Positions 18,863 through 29,376 of a stretch of DNA of 39,188 nucleotides are shown piece by piece (within the stretch, counting starts at the first letter, position 1; every line of letters starts with the position of its first letter). The stretch covers positions 1 through 39,188 of the forward strand of contig NZ_KK088579.1 in assembly GCF_000600335.2 (NCBI RefSeq), read 5' to 3'. The position numbers were made by a program, and so were the translations under genes. The notes beneath the pieces are model-generated. The model was not told where the DNA came from, did no database searches, and saw only the letters and a list, made by a program, of their open reading frames with translations. Source of the DNA: Rubellimicrobium mesophilum DSM 19309. Lineage in GTDB: Bacteria; Pseudomonadota; Alphaproteobacteria; Rhodobacterales; Rhodobacteraceae.

Positions 18863-20203
18863 TCACGCTGCGTCTGAAGTTTCCGCCAGCGACGGCTTTA
18901 CCTGCAGCAGCGGCATCACCGCCCCCATGTCCGGCCCCGCATCCCGCCCGGTCACAAGCCTCCGCAGCGGCTGGAACAGCCCCTTGCCCTTGCGCCCCGT
19001 CGCCTCCTTGAGCGCGGCGGTCCACTCGCCCCAAGTCGCCTCCGAGTAGGGCGGCTCGGGCAGGCGGCGCAGCGCCTCCTCGACGAAGTCCCGGTCTTCG
19101 GGCGCGGCGGTGCCGGCGTGGCCCTCGGATAGCACCCGCCACCACTCCGCGATCTCCGACTCCTTGGCCACGTTCTCGTGCAGCGCCGCCCAGAACCCCG
19201 CCTGCAGCCCCTCCGGCACGCCCGCCCGAGCCAGCGCCGGCGCCACCGCCTCGACCGGCTTGTGGGCGATGACCCGCTGCGTCAGCGGCCAGAGGTCCTC
19301 GGCGTCGAACTTCGTCGGCGCCGCGCCGAAGCTGCCCAGCCGGAACCCGTCCACCACCTCCTGCACGGAGGACCGTAGCTCCACCGGGTCCGACGACCCG
19401 AGCCGCGCCATCAGCGACAGCACCGCCATCGGCTCCACCCCCTGCGCCCGCAGGTCCCGCAGCGACAGCGTCCCAAGCCGCTTCGACAGCCCCTCCCCCT
19501 GCGGCCCCGTCAGCAGCGAGTGGTGCGCGAACCTCGGCGGCTCCGCGCCCAGCGCGCGGATGATCTGGATCTGCGTCGCCGTGTTGGTGACGTGGTCCGC
19601 CCCCCGTACGATGTCCGTGACCCCCATCTCCGCGTCGTCCACCGAGGACGCGAAGGTGTAGAGCCACTGCCCGTCCTCCTTCTGGATCACCGGGTCCGAC
19701 ACGCTCTCCGCGTCGATGGAGATCGGCCCGAGGATGCCGTCCTCCCATTCGATCCGGCCGGGATCGAGGAGGAAGCGCCAATGCGACGGCCTCTCCTGGC
19801 GCAGCTTCGCCTTCTCCTCCTCGCTCAGGCGCAGCGCCGAACGGTCATAGACCGGCGGCTTGCCCATGGAGAGCTGCTTCTTCCGCTTGAGGTCCAGCTC
19901 GGTCGAGGTCTCGAAGCACTCGTAGACCCGCCCGCCCTCGATCAGCCGCCGCTTGGCCTCCTCGTAGCGGTCGGTCCGCAGCGACTGCCGCTCCTCCCGG
20001 TCCCAGGTGAAGCCCAGCCACGACAGGTCCTCCTTGAGGCCCTGCACGTACTCCTCCCTGGACCGCACCGGGTCGGTGTCGTCGATCCGCAGGATGAAGG
20101 TCCCGCCGGCCTGTCGGGCGATCGCGTAGTTGAACAGCGCCGCGCGCAGGTTGCCGATGTGGATCCAGCCGGTGGGCGAGGGGGCGAAGCGGGTGACGGT
20201 CAT
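18863..20203 (-). CDS. gltX: glutamyl-tRNA synthetase
   Basis: 446 residues, class I aminoacyl-tRNA synthetase. Seen: the HIGH-type motif in RFAPSPTGWIHIGNLRAALFN, RIDDTDPVRS, and the KMSKS-type loop GEGLSKRLG; then the alpha-helical anticodon-binding domain (PLTQRVIAHKPVEAVAPAL, LRRLVTGRDAGPDM). Charges tRNA-Glu, and in alphaproteobacteria one GluRS often also charges tRNA-Gln for the GatCAB route; which role this copy has cannot be told here. ATG at 20203 follows GAAGGACC; extra residues from 20239 are not family-like. Confidence 0.95.
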   Translation of the reverse strand: MTVTRFAPSPTGWIHIGNLRAALFNYAIARQAGGTFILRIDDTDPVRSREEYVQGLKEDLSWLGFTWDREERQSLRTDRYEEAKRRLIEGGRVYECFETSTELDLKRKKQLSMGKPPVYDRSALRLSEEEKAKLRQERPSHWRFLLDPGRIEWEDGILGPISIDAESVSDPVIQKEDGQWLYTFASSVDDAEMGVTDIVRGADHVTNTATQIQIIRALGAEPPRFAHHSLLTGPQGEGLSKRLGTLSLRDLRAQGVEPMAVLSLMARLGSSDPVELRSSVQEVVDGFRLGSFGAAPTKFDAEDLWPLTQRVIAHKPVEAVAPALARAGVPEGLQAGFWAALHENVAKESEIAEWWRVLSEGHAGTAAPEDRDFVEEALRRLPEPPYSEATWGEWTAALKEATGRKGKGLFQPLRRLVTGRDAGPDMGAVMPLLQVKPSLAETSDAA

Positions 20204-20305
20204 GGTCGGGGTCCTTCGAAGGCCCCGCTGCCCTTCCACAGACGCCCCGCTTTGTCCAGACGACGGCCCTTTCCCCCGCGCGGCGATGGCGCCATATCAG
20301 CGCGC

Positions 20306-20698
20306 ATGGACTATATTGCCCCCAGCCTCGACGAGATCGAGGAGCTCGCCCGCGAGACCGTCGCCAACCTCCCCCCCGCCTTCCGCGAGACCGCGCAGGC
20401 CGTCCTGATCCGCGTCGCCGACTTCGCCTCGGACGAGATCCTCGAGGAGATGGAGATGGAGCCCTTCGACCTGACGGGCCTCTACGACGGCGTCCCCATG
20501 ACCGAGAAGTCGAACTGGGACGTGCCCCACGGCCCCGACACCGTCTGGCTCTTCCGCCGCCCGATCCTCGACGAATGGGCCGAGCGCGGGGACGTCACCA
20601 TCGCCGACCTCGTGGCCCACGTCACGATCCACGAATTCGCCCACCACTTCGGCTGGTCCGACGACGACATCGCCGCCATCGATCAGTGGTGGCACTGA
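20306..20698 (+). CDS. metallopeptidase-family protein (MMP-like, DUF1025)
   Basis: 130 residues. Contains the zinc motif HEFAHHFGWSDDDI (HExxH) near the C-terminus and the family pattern FDLTGLYDGVPMTEKS with TVWLFRRPILDEWAE. These short proteins resemble minigluzincins with a possible zinc protease fold, but substrates are unknown. Cytoplasmic, no signal peptide. Divergent from gltX with about 100 bases between. Confidence 0.85.
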   Translation: MDYIAPSLDEIEELARETVANLPPAFRETAQAVLIRVADFASDEILEEMEMEPFDLTGLYDGVPMTEKSNWDVPHGPDTVWLFRRPILDEWAERGDVTIADLVAHVTIHEFAHHFGWSDDDIAAIDQWWH

Positions 20699-20779
20699 GC
20701 GCGCCTGAACAATCCCTGTGCGTGGCCGGCGGCTGAGGACGCGCTAGCTGCCGCGCGTCACACCATCAGGGACGCCGCC

Positions 20780-21715
20780 ATGAAGCTCACCCGACGCCAC
20801 GCCCTCCTCGCCGCCTCCGCCCTGCCCTTCGCCGCGCCGGCGCTGCTCCGCGCCCGGCCCGCGCTCGCGCAGGACAGCCATGGCGCCGCCTCGGCCGCGC
20901 CGCCCTTCCCGCTGCATCAGGTCTTCAACCTCGGCGACCTGAAGGTCACGACGCTGATGGCCGGGGCGGGGCAGCAGGAGAACCCGCATTCCATCTTCGG
21001 CCTCAACGTGGACGACGCCACGTTCCAGCAGGTCTCCGAGGAGAACTTCATTCCCGCCGACCGCACGGTGGGGTTCTTCCTCCCCACCTTCGTCGACACG
21101 GGGAACGAGCAGATCATCTTCGACACCGGCATGATGGCGGGCGGCACCGTCGCCGCCTTGCAGGACGCGGGGCTGTCCCCCGCCGACGTCACCCATGTCG
21201 TCCTGACCCACATGCACCCCGACCACATCTCGGGCCTCACCGACGACGCGGGGCAGCCGACCTTCCCGAACGCGGCCTATGTCTCGGGCCAGGTCGAGTT
21301 CGACGCCTGGGCCGCGATGAACGACGAGACCTTCGAGGCCAAGGTCCGCCCCTTCCAGGACAGGATGACCTTCGTGAAGGAGGGCGACGCCGTGGCCCCC
21401 GGCATCACCGCCATGGAGACCTTCGGCCATACCCCCGGCCACATGAGCTTCATGCTGGACAGCGGCGGCCGCCAGCTCCTCGTCAACGGCGACGTGGTGA
21501 ACCACTACGTCTGGTCCATGCAGCACCCCGACTGGGAGGTGCTCTACGACTCAGACAAGGCCATGGCCGCCGAGACGCGCCGCAGGGTCCTGGGGATGCT
21601 CGCGCAGGAGCGCATCGCGATGCAGGGCTACCATATGCCCGCGCCGGGCGTAGGCTTCATCGAGACGCGGGACGACGGCTTCCGCTGGGTCCCCGCGACC
21701 TACCAGTTCGTCTGA
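20780..21715 (+). CDS. MBL-fold metallo-hydrolase, Tat-exported
   Basis: 311 residues. The N-terminus LTRRHALLAASALPFAAPALL with an ALA-Q cleavage site is a twin-arginine signal, so the enzyme folds with its metals in the cytoplasm and acts in the periplasm. Metal motif THMHPDHISGL (HxHxDH), further ligands in FGHTPGHMSF and the Asp in NGDVVNH, then GYHMPAPGVGF near the end. Resembles the lactonase-like branch of the superfamily; substrate unknown. CAGGGA precedes the ATG. Confidence 0.9.
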   Translation: MKLTRRHALLAASALPFAAPALLRARPALAQDSHGAASAAPPFPLHQVFNLGDLKVTTLMAGAGQQENPHSIFGLNVDDATFQQVSEENFIPADRTVGFFLPTFVDTGNEQIIFDTGMMAGGTVAALQDAGLSPADVTHVVLTHMHPDHISGLTDDAGQPTFPNAAYVSGQVEFDAWAAMNDETFEAKVRPFQDRMTFVKEGDAVAPGITAMETFGHTPGHMSFMLDSGGRQLLVNGDVVNHYVWSMQHPDWEVLYDSDKAMAAETRRRVLGMLAQERIAMQGYHMPAPGVGFIETRDDGFRWVPATYQFV

Positions 21716-21804
21716 GGCCAAGGTGGGCCGCGCCCGCCGCCCGCGCGCCTTGCAACCGGCGAAGGCCCCCCGGCATGGTCCCCGCGACTTCTGCGGGGAC
21801 TCCC

Positions 21805-22752
21805 ATGCGCGACATCCTGACCGTCACCCTGAACCCGGCGCTCGACCTCGCCACCTCGGTGGACAGCGTCGTGTCCGGCGTGAAGCTCCGCTGCGGCCCG
21901 CCCCGCACCGACCCCGGCGGCGGCGGCATCAACGTCTCGCGCGCGATCAAGCTGCTGGGCGGCAGCTCCCGCTGCCTCGTGGCCCTGTCGGGCCGCAACG
22001 GCGAGACGCTCGCGGACCTCCTCCGCGGGGCGGGCATCGACCTCATCACCCACCCCGCCCCCGGCGAGACGCGGTCCTCCCTCTCCGTCCGCGACGAGCA
22101 CCGGGGCGAGCAGTACCGCTTCATGCTCCCCGGCCCGCCCTGGTCCCCCTTCGACGTCATCGAGGCCGAGCGCGCCATCGTCGAGGCCGCCCAGCCCGGC
22201 GGCCTGGTAGTCATCTCGGGCACCATGCCCCCGGGGGTGCTGCCCGACCTCATCCCCGACCTCTGCGGCAAGGTCCGCGCCAAGGGCGGCGAGGTCGTCG
22301 TGGACACCTCCGGCCCCGCGCTGCACCTCGTGGCGCGGGGCAAGGGGCCCGCGCCCGACTTCCTGCGCATGAACCAGGAGGAGGCGGACGACCTCGCCGG
22401 GCGCAGGCTGATCGACCTCGGGGACAGCGCCGACTTCGCCCAGAGCCTCGTCCGGCGCGGCGTCGCCAAGGTCGTGATCGTGGCGCGCGGGCCGGAGGGG
22501 TCCGTGCTCGCCACCGACGGGAGCCGCTTCCACTCCCGCGCGGCCGACGTGCCGGTCCGCAGCAAGGTGGGCGCCGGCGACACCTTCGTGGGCTCCTTCA
22601 CGCTGGCCGTCGCCCAGGGCCTTCCCCTCGACGAGGCGCTCCGCCGCGGCGTGGCCGGCGCCTCGGCGGCGGTGATGACCGAAGGCACCGCCCTCTGCCG
22701 CCGCGAGGACGTGGAGCGGCTTATGGAGGTCTGCCCGACCGTCGCGATCTGA
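21805..22752 (+). CDS. PfkB-family hexose kinase (1-phosphofructokinase type)
   Basis: 315 residues. ILTVTLNPALDLATSVD at the N-terminus, PGGGGINVSRAIKLLGG (substrate loop), LSGTMPPGVL and the PfkB signature KVGAGDTFVGSFTLAV with its catalytic Asp. The family contains 1-phosphofructokinase, tagatose-6-phosphate kinase and the minor 6-phosphofructokinase PfkB; the start and loop fit the 6-phosphofructokinase 2/FruK branch. ATG at 21805 follows GGGGA and gives the normal N-terminus. Stands alone with no PTS genes nearby. Confidence 0.9.
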   Translation: MRDILTVTLNPALDLATSVDSVVSGVKLRCGPPRTDPGGGGINVSRAIKLLGGSSRCLVALSGRNGETLADLLRGAGIDLITHPAPGETRSSLSVRDEHRGEQYRFMLPGPPWSPFDVIEAERAIVEAAQPGGLVVISGTMPPGVLPDLIPDLCGKVRAKGGEVVVDTSGPALHLVARGKGPAPDFLRMNQEEADDLAGRRLIDLGDSADFAQSLVRRGVAKVVIVARGPEGSVLATDGSRFHSRAADVPVRSKVGAGDTFVGSFTLAVAQGLPLDEALRRGVAGASAAVMTEGTALCRREDVERLMEVCPTVAI

Positions 22753-22911
22753 GAGACGGCCACGCCGAATCGAAAGGACGCTTGAGGTCCGCCCCGCAGG
22801 GTGCGCCCTCGCACGCGCCGCGCCGGCAAGACGGTGCCAGCGCCCTATCGGCTGCGCGTCGGCGGCACCGATTCGGGCGGGTGGATGGCGAGGGCAAGCG
22901 CGCGCGCCACG

Positions 22912-22987
22912 GGGGCCACGCAACACCCTCGCGTGGGAACTTGTCCCGCGGTGTCAGAGACTTGCCCGACGGGTGTTGCGTCGCCCC
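22912..22987 (+). ncRNA. candidate structured RNA or terminator element
   Basis: ACGCAACACCC (22918-22928) and GGGTGTTGCGT (22971-22981) are a perfect 11-bp inverted repeat, extended outward by GGGGC/GCCCC with one mismatch to about 17 positions. Inside it a second hairpin CGTGGGA-ACTTG-TCCCGCG forms with one U-G pair. It lies 165 bases after the kinase stop, far for a simple terminator. The type is a guess; only the pairing is seen. Confidence 0.35.
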
Positions 22988-23007
22988 GGGGGGCACCGAA
23001 CGCCCGG

Positions 23008-23022
23008 TTCACCATTCGTTAA
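23008..23022. promoter_or_regulatory. CtrA-like binding motif
   Basis: TTCA-CCATTCG-TTAA, one mismatch from the CtrA consensus TTAA-N7-TTAA, upstream of the MORN-repeat gene. CtrA is the alphaproteobacterial response regulator controlling motility, cell-cycle and gene-transfer functions. One-mismatch matches arise by chance, though rarely in DNA this GC-rich. Confidence 0.35.
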
Positions 23023-23283
23023 CCTCCCGCGCGCACCCTGGTCCGCAGCAAGGGGGCACCCCCCCACCCAGACCCCAAGCGACGAGCGCCCCGCAGGCAG
23101 ACCCCTCCCGGACGAGGAGGACCGCCATGGGTCGTCAGGAGAAGAGAGATGATGCCAGCACCCTGCCCCGCCGCGCCGGAGCCACGCCGACCCGAGCCCG
23201 CCCCCTTCGGGCCGCCATGTTGTCACACCCGCCCCCAGCGGATAGTCTGCCGCTCCGGGGACAGGATCAGCGGGGCGACCACC

Positions 23284-25002
23284 GTGCGGGGCATCGGCAC
23301 CTTCTTGGCAGCGGCGCTCGTCGCCACCGGCGCGGTTGCGCAGTCGGTCGAGACCAAGCAGTACGAGGACGGCGGCATCTACGAGGGCCAGTTCCTCAAT
23401 GGCCGCCAGCACGGACAGGGCACCTACCGCCTGCCCAACGGCTACGAATACACCGGCGAGTGGTTCGAGGGCGAGATCCGGGGCCAAGGCCGCGCCACGT
23501 TCCCCAACGGCTCGGTCTACGAGGGCAGCTTCGCCCACGGCAAGCCCGAGGGTCAGGGCAAGATCACCTTCCCCGACGGCGGCACCTACGAAGGCGACTG
23601 GGCCGACGGCCAGATCACCGGCACCGGCGTCGCCACCTACGCCAATGGCGTGCGCTACGAGGGCGGGTTCCAGGCCGGCCAGCATCAGGGCCAGGGCACC
23701 ATGACCTCGCCCGACGGCACCGTCTACCAGGGCGCCTGGGTGAAGGGCGTCAAGGACGGCCAGGGCAGGATCACCTACCCCGACGGCTCCACCTACGAGG
23801 GGACCTTCGCGAACGGCGAGCGCGACGGGACGGGCACGCTGACCATGCCCGACGGCCTGACCTACACGGGCGACTGGGTGCAGGGCCGCATCGAGGGCCA
23901 GGGCAAGCTCACGCAGGCCAACGGCGACACCTACGAGGGCGCCTTCGTCGCCGGCCAGCGCGAGGGGCAAGGGACCGCGACCTACGCCAACGGCGACACC
24001 TACGTCGGCACCTTCCACGACGACCTCCGCGACGGGGAGGGCACCTTCACCGGCGAGGACGGCTACAAGTACGAGGGCACCTGGGTCGCCGGCAAGATCG
24101 AAGGCACCGGCACCGCGACCTACCCCGACGGCTCGGTCTACGCGGGCCCCTTCCGCGACGACCTCGCCGACACGACGCGGGACTGCCGGCCCGGGGCCGC
24201 CGCCGAACCGGCCAGCGCCACGCCCCCGGCCCCCGACGCGCCGGCCGAAGCCGCCCCGCCAGCCTCCGCCACCGAGGCCACGCCGGACGCCGACGCGGCC
24301 ACGCCGGCCCAGGACGCCGCCTGCTCCTTCGTCCCCGGCAAGATCACCTACGCCGACGGCTCGACCTACGAGGGCGAGTGGACGGAAGGCCGGATCGAGG
24401 GCACGGGCACCGCGACCTACGCCAACGGCATGGTCTACGAGGGCGAGTTCCTGGACGCCCGCAACCACGGCCACGGCCGGATGACCTACCCGGACGGCTA
24501 CGTCTACGAGGGCGACTGGGTGGACGGCCAGCGCGACGGCCAGGGCACCGCGACCTATGCCGACGGCACCGTCTACGTCGGCGGCTTCAAGGCCGGCCAG
24601 CGCGACGGCCAGGGCAGGATCACCATGCCCGACGGCTTCGCCTACGAGGGCGAGTGGGCGAACGGCCAGATCAGCGGCCGGGGGGTCGCGACCTACGCCA
24701 ACGGCGACCGCTACGAGGGCCAGTTCGCCGATGGCCGCCGCGAGGGCGAGGGCACGATGACCTACGCCTCCGGCCAGGTCGAGCAGGGCCAGTGGAAGGA
24801 CGGCGCCCTCGTCACCGATGCCGCCGCGCCGGCCGCGACCCCGGCCGAAGCCCCCACCGACCAGCCCGCGCCCGATCAGTCGGCACCGCCCGAGGCCGCC
24901 GCGCCCGACGTCGCCCCGGACCAGACCCCGGCGACCGAGGAGGCCGCCCCGGCTCCGGAGGCCAGCGGGGACCCGGTCCCGGACTCCGCCCCGTCCGAGT
25001 GA
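23284..25002 (+). CDS. exported MORN-repeat protein
   Basis: 572 residues from a GTG start at 23284, chosen because it opens a signal peptide (RGIGTFLAAALVATGAVAQ); the ATG at 23149 has a better ribosome site but a non-signal N-terminus. The rest is about 19 MORN units of 23 residues (pattern PDGxxYEGxWxxGxxxGxGxxTY), which stack into a long beta-solenoid-like sheet. One unit is split by a 53-residue Pro/Ala-rich insert (residues 297-349) flanked by the only cysteines, Cys301 and Cys347. The C-terminus is another Pro/Ala/Asp-rich tail. Predicted periplasmic or envelope scaffold; function unknown. Similar proteins occur in roseobacters. Confidence 0.85.
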   Translation: MRGIGTFLAAALVATGAVAQSVETKQYEDGGIYEGQFLNGRQHGQGTYRLPNGYEYTGEWFEGEIRGQGRATFPNGSVYEGSFAHGKPEGQGKITFPDGGTYEGDWADGQITGTGVATYANGVRYEGGFQAGQHQGQGTMTSPDGTVYQGAWVKGVKDGQGRITYPDGSTYEGTFANGERDGTGTLTMPDGLTYTGDWVQGRIEGQGKLTQANGDTYEGAFVAGQREGQGTATYANGDTYVGTFHDDLRDGEGTFTGEDGYKYEGTWVAGKIEGTGTATYPDGSVYAGPFRDDLADTTRDCRPGAAAEPASATPPAPDAPAEAAPPASATEATPDADAATPAQDAACSFVPGKITYADGSTYEGEWTEGRIEGTGTATYANGMVYEGEFLDARNHGHGRMTYPDGYVYEGDWVDGQRDGQGTATYADGTVYVGGFKAGQRDGQGRITMPDGFAYEGEWANGQISGRGVATYANGDRYEGQFADGRREGEGTMTYASGQVEQGQWKDGALVTDAAAPAATPAEAPTDQPAPDQSAPPEAAAPDVAPDQTPATEEAAPAPEASGDPVPDSAPSE

Positions 25003-25016
25003 GGCGGCAATCCCCC

Positions 25017-25044
25017 TTTTCCCCCGCGTCGGATGCCGCTATGT
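25017..25044 (+). promoter_or_regulatory. possible promoter of the leuA leader
   Basis: TTTTCC (25017-25022), 16 bases, CTATGT (25039-25044). The -35 box is weak. Transcription would start near 25051, two bases before the leader-peptide ATG, making the leader mRNA nearly leaderless. Confidence 0.35.
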
Positions 25045-25052
25045 CTCCGCCC

Positions 25053-25094
25053 ATGACGACGCGCGCCCTCCTCCTTCTCCTTAGCCGCCTCTGA
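25053..25094 (+). CDS. leucine leader peptide of leuA
   Basis: 13 residues, MTTRALLLLLSRL, with five consecutive leucine codons (25068-25082) and a sixth just before the stop. It lies 72 bases upstream of leuA, followed by strong hairpins. This is the layout of ribosome-mediated attenuation: scarce charged tRNA-Leu stalls the ribosome on the Leu run and changes folding downstream. Leader peptides of this sort are known for leuA in alphaproteobacteria. No Shine-Dalgarno sequence is evident. Confidence 0.8.
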   Translation: MTTRALLLLLSRL

Positions 25095-25138
25095 GCGGGC
25101 CTTTCGGCGCGCCGCTCGGAGGGGTCCTCGGCGCCGAG
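25088..25138 (+). promoter_or_regulatory. leuA attenuator stem-loops
   Basis: CCTCTGAGCGG (25088-25098) pairs with CCGCTCGGAGG (25112-25122) over 11 positions including one G-U pair; its 5' arm contains the leader stop codon. A second palindrome CTCGGCGCCGAG (25127-25138) follows, and CGGCGC (25105-25110) can alternatively pair with GCGCCG (25131-25136). Mutually exclusive pairings next to a Leu-rich leader are what attenuation needs. I see no U-run, so the exact terminator is not certain. Confidence 0.6.
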
Positions 25139-25165
25139 AGAGGAGAAAACCAAGGGAATTCCGTC

Positions 25166-26728
25166 ATGCCCCAGACCGACCGCGTCAAGATCTTCGACAC
25201 CACCCTGCGCGACGGCGAGCAATCGCCCGGCGCCACCATGACCCACGAGGAAAAGCTGGAGATCGCCCAGCTCCTCGACGAGATGGGCGTGGACATCATC
25301 GAGGCCGGCTTCCCCATCGCCTCCGAGGGCGACTTCCGCGCCGTCTCCGAGATCGCCAAGGCCACGAGGAACGCCAGCGTCTGCGGCCTCGCCCGTGCCA
25401 ACTTCAAGGACATCGACCGCTGCTGGGAGGCGGTGCGGCACGCCAAGGCGCCCCGCATCCACACCTTCATCGGCACCTCGCCTCTCCACCGCGCCATCCC
25501 CAACCTGGACATGGACCAGATGGCCGAGCGCATCCACGAGACGGTGACCCACGCCCGCAACCTCTGCGAGGACGTGCAGTGGTCGCCCATGGACGCCACG
25601 CGAACGGAGCATGACTACCTTTGCCGCGTGGTCGAGATCGCCATCAAGGCGGGCGCCACCACCATCAACATCCCCGACACCGTGGGCTACACCGCCCCGC
25701 GCGAAAGCGCCGCGCTGATCCGGATGCTGCTGGAGCGGGTGCCGGGCGCCGACGCGATCACCTTCGCGACCCACTGCCACAACGACCTCGGCATGGCGAC
25801 GGCCAACTCGCTGGCGGCGGTGGAGGCCGGGGCGCGCCAGGTCGAATGCACGATCAACGGCCTGGGCGAGCGGGCGGGCAACACGGCCTTGGAGGAGGTC
25901 GTGATGGCCCTCAAGGTCAGGCACGACATCATGCCCTACAGGACGGGCATCGACACGACCAAGATCATGAACGTCTCGCGTCGGGTCGCGACGGTGTCGG
26001 GCTTCCCGGTCCAGTTCAACAAGGCCATCGTCGGCAAGAACGCCTTCGCGCACGAATCGGGCATCCACCAGGACGGTATGCTCAAGAACGCCGAGACCTT
26101 CGAGATCATGCGCCCGCAGGACGTGGGGCTGAGCGAGACGAACCTCGTCATGGGCAAGCATTCGGGCCGCGCCGCGCTGCGGTCCAAGCTGCGCGAACTG
26201 GGCTTCGACCTCGCCGACAACCAGCTCAACGACGTGTTCGTGCGCTTCAAGGACCTCGCCGACCGCAAGAAGGAGGTCTTCGACGAGGACCTGATCGCGC
26301 TGGTCACCCAGAACGACGCGAGCGCCGACCGCCTGAAGCTCAAGCACCTGCGCGTCGTCTGCGGGACCGAGGGGCCGCAGACCGCCGACCTCACTATGGA
26401 GATCGACGGCGAGGAGAAGAAGGTCACCGCGACCGGCGACGGCCCGGTGGACGCGACCTTCAACGCGGTCCGGACGCTCTTCCCCCACGGCGCGACGCTG
26501 CAGGTCTATCAGGTCGCCGCCGTGACCGAGGGGACGGACGCGCAGGCCACCGTCTCCGTCCGGCTGGAGGAGCAGGGCCGCATCGCCACCGGCCAGTCGG
26601 CCGACACGGACACCGTGGTCGCCAGCGCCAAGGCCTACATCAACGCGATCAACCGCCTCCTCGTGCGGCGCGAGAAGTCGGCGCCGGGCGACGACACCAA
26701 GACGGTCAGCTACCGCGACGCGGGCTGA
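25166..26728 (+). CDS. leuA: 2-isopropylmalate synthase
   Basis: 520 residues, full length. Condenses acetyl-CoA with ketoisovalerate, the first leucine-specific step. Seen: IFDTTLRDGEQSPGATM at the start, the metal motif THCHNDLGMATANSLAAVEAGA, NGLGERAGNTALEEV, FAHESGIHQDGMLKN, and the C-terminal LeuA regulatory domain (from about residue 390) that senses leucine. CAAGGGA precedes the ATG. Preceded by a leucine leader peptide and attenuator and followed by a strong terminator, so it is a single-gene unit. Confidence 0.97.
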   Translation: MPQTDRVKIFDTTLRDGEQSPGATMTHEEKLEIAQLLDEMGVDIIEAGFPIASEGDFRAVSEIAKATRNASVCGLARANFKDIDRCWEAVRHAKAPRIHTFIGTSPLHRAIPNLDMDQMAERIHETVTHARNLCEDVQWSPMDATRTEHDYLCRVVEIAIKAGATTINIPDTVGYTAPRESAALIRMLLERVPGADAITFATHCHNDLGMATANSLAAVEAGARQVECTINGLGERAGNTALEEVVMALKVRHDIMPYRTGIDTTKIMNVSRRVATVSGFPVQFNKAIVGKNAFAHESGIHQDGMLKNAETFEIMRPQDVGLSETNLVMGKHSGRAALRSKLRELGFDLADNQLNDVFVRFKDLADRKKEVFDEDLIALVTQNDASADRLKLKHLRVVCGTEGPQTADLTMEIDGEEKKVTATGDGPVDATFNAVRTLFPHGATLQVYQVAAVTEGTDAQATVSVRLEEQGRIATGQSADTDTVVASAKAYINAINRLLVRREKSAPGDDTKTVSYRDAG

Positions 26729-26739
26729 TCCCACGCAAC

Positions 26740-26761
26740 GGAGCGCCCCGAGGGGCGCTCC
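26740..26761 (+). terminator. terminator hairpin after leuA
   Basis: GGAGCGCCCC (26740-26749) and GGGGCGCTCC (26752-26761) form a perfect 10-bp inverted repeat with a tight loop, 11 bases after the leuA stop and six before the stop of the convergent SulP gene. Probably serves both. Confidence 0.75.
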
Positions 26762-26767
26762 ACTTGC

Positions 26768-29360
<2,593 letters not shown>

Positions 29361-29376
29361 GTAGATCGGGGGCCTC

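Larger units (their letters stand above)
22753..23283. other. 531-base gap between the kinase and the MORN gene
   Basis: No supported gene. It holds a structured element (22912-22987) and a CtrA-like TTCA-N7-TTAA motif (23008-23022). Two start codons with good ribosome sites (AGGAGG before 23127 and AGGAG before 23149) also lie here. The first leads into a frame opposite to family expectations; the second is in frame with the MORN protein but would add a long Pro/Arg/Cys-rich stretch before the signal peptide. Confidence 0.6.

Noticed and set aside
18849..19781. A 310-residue minus-strand Gly/Ala/Arg-rich frame inside gltX
   Set aside because: Same strand but different frame from gltX, with composition typical of a GC-rich shadow.
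23127..23283. A start codon at 23127 with a strong AGGAGG site
   Set aside because: The frame that follows is low-complexity Arg/Pro-rich and continues as a shadow of the MORN gene; no family match.
23350..24800. Regular repeats suggesting a CRISPR array
   Set aside because: The 69-base period is coding, in frame, with varied sequence in each copy; it encodes MORN units.
21723..25094. An 1123-residue open frame spanning the kinase and the MORN gene
   Set aside because: It is the +1 frame of two well-supported genes and is dominated by Arg/Pro/Gly. Its final 13 residues are real only as the separate leuA leader peptide.
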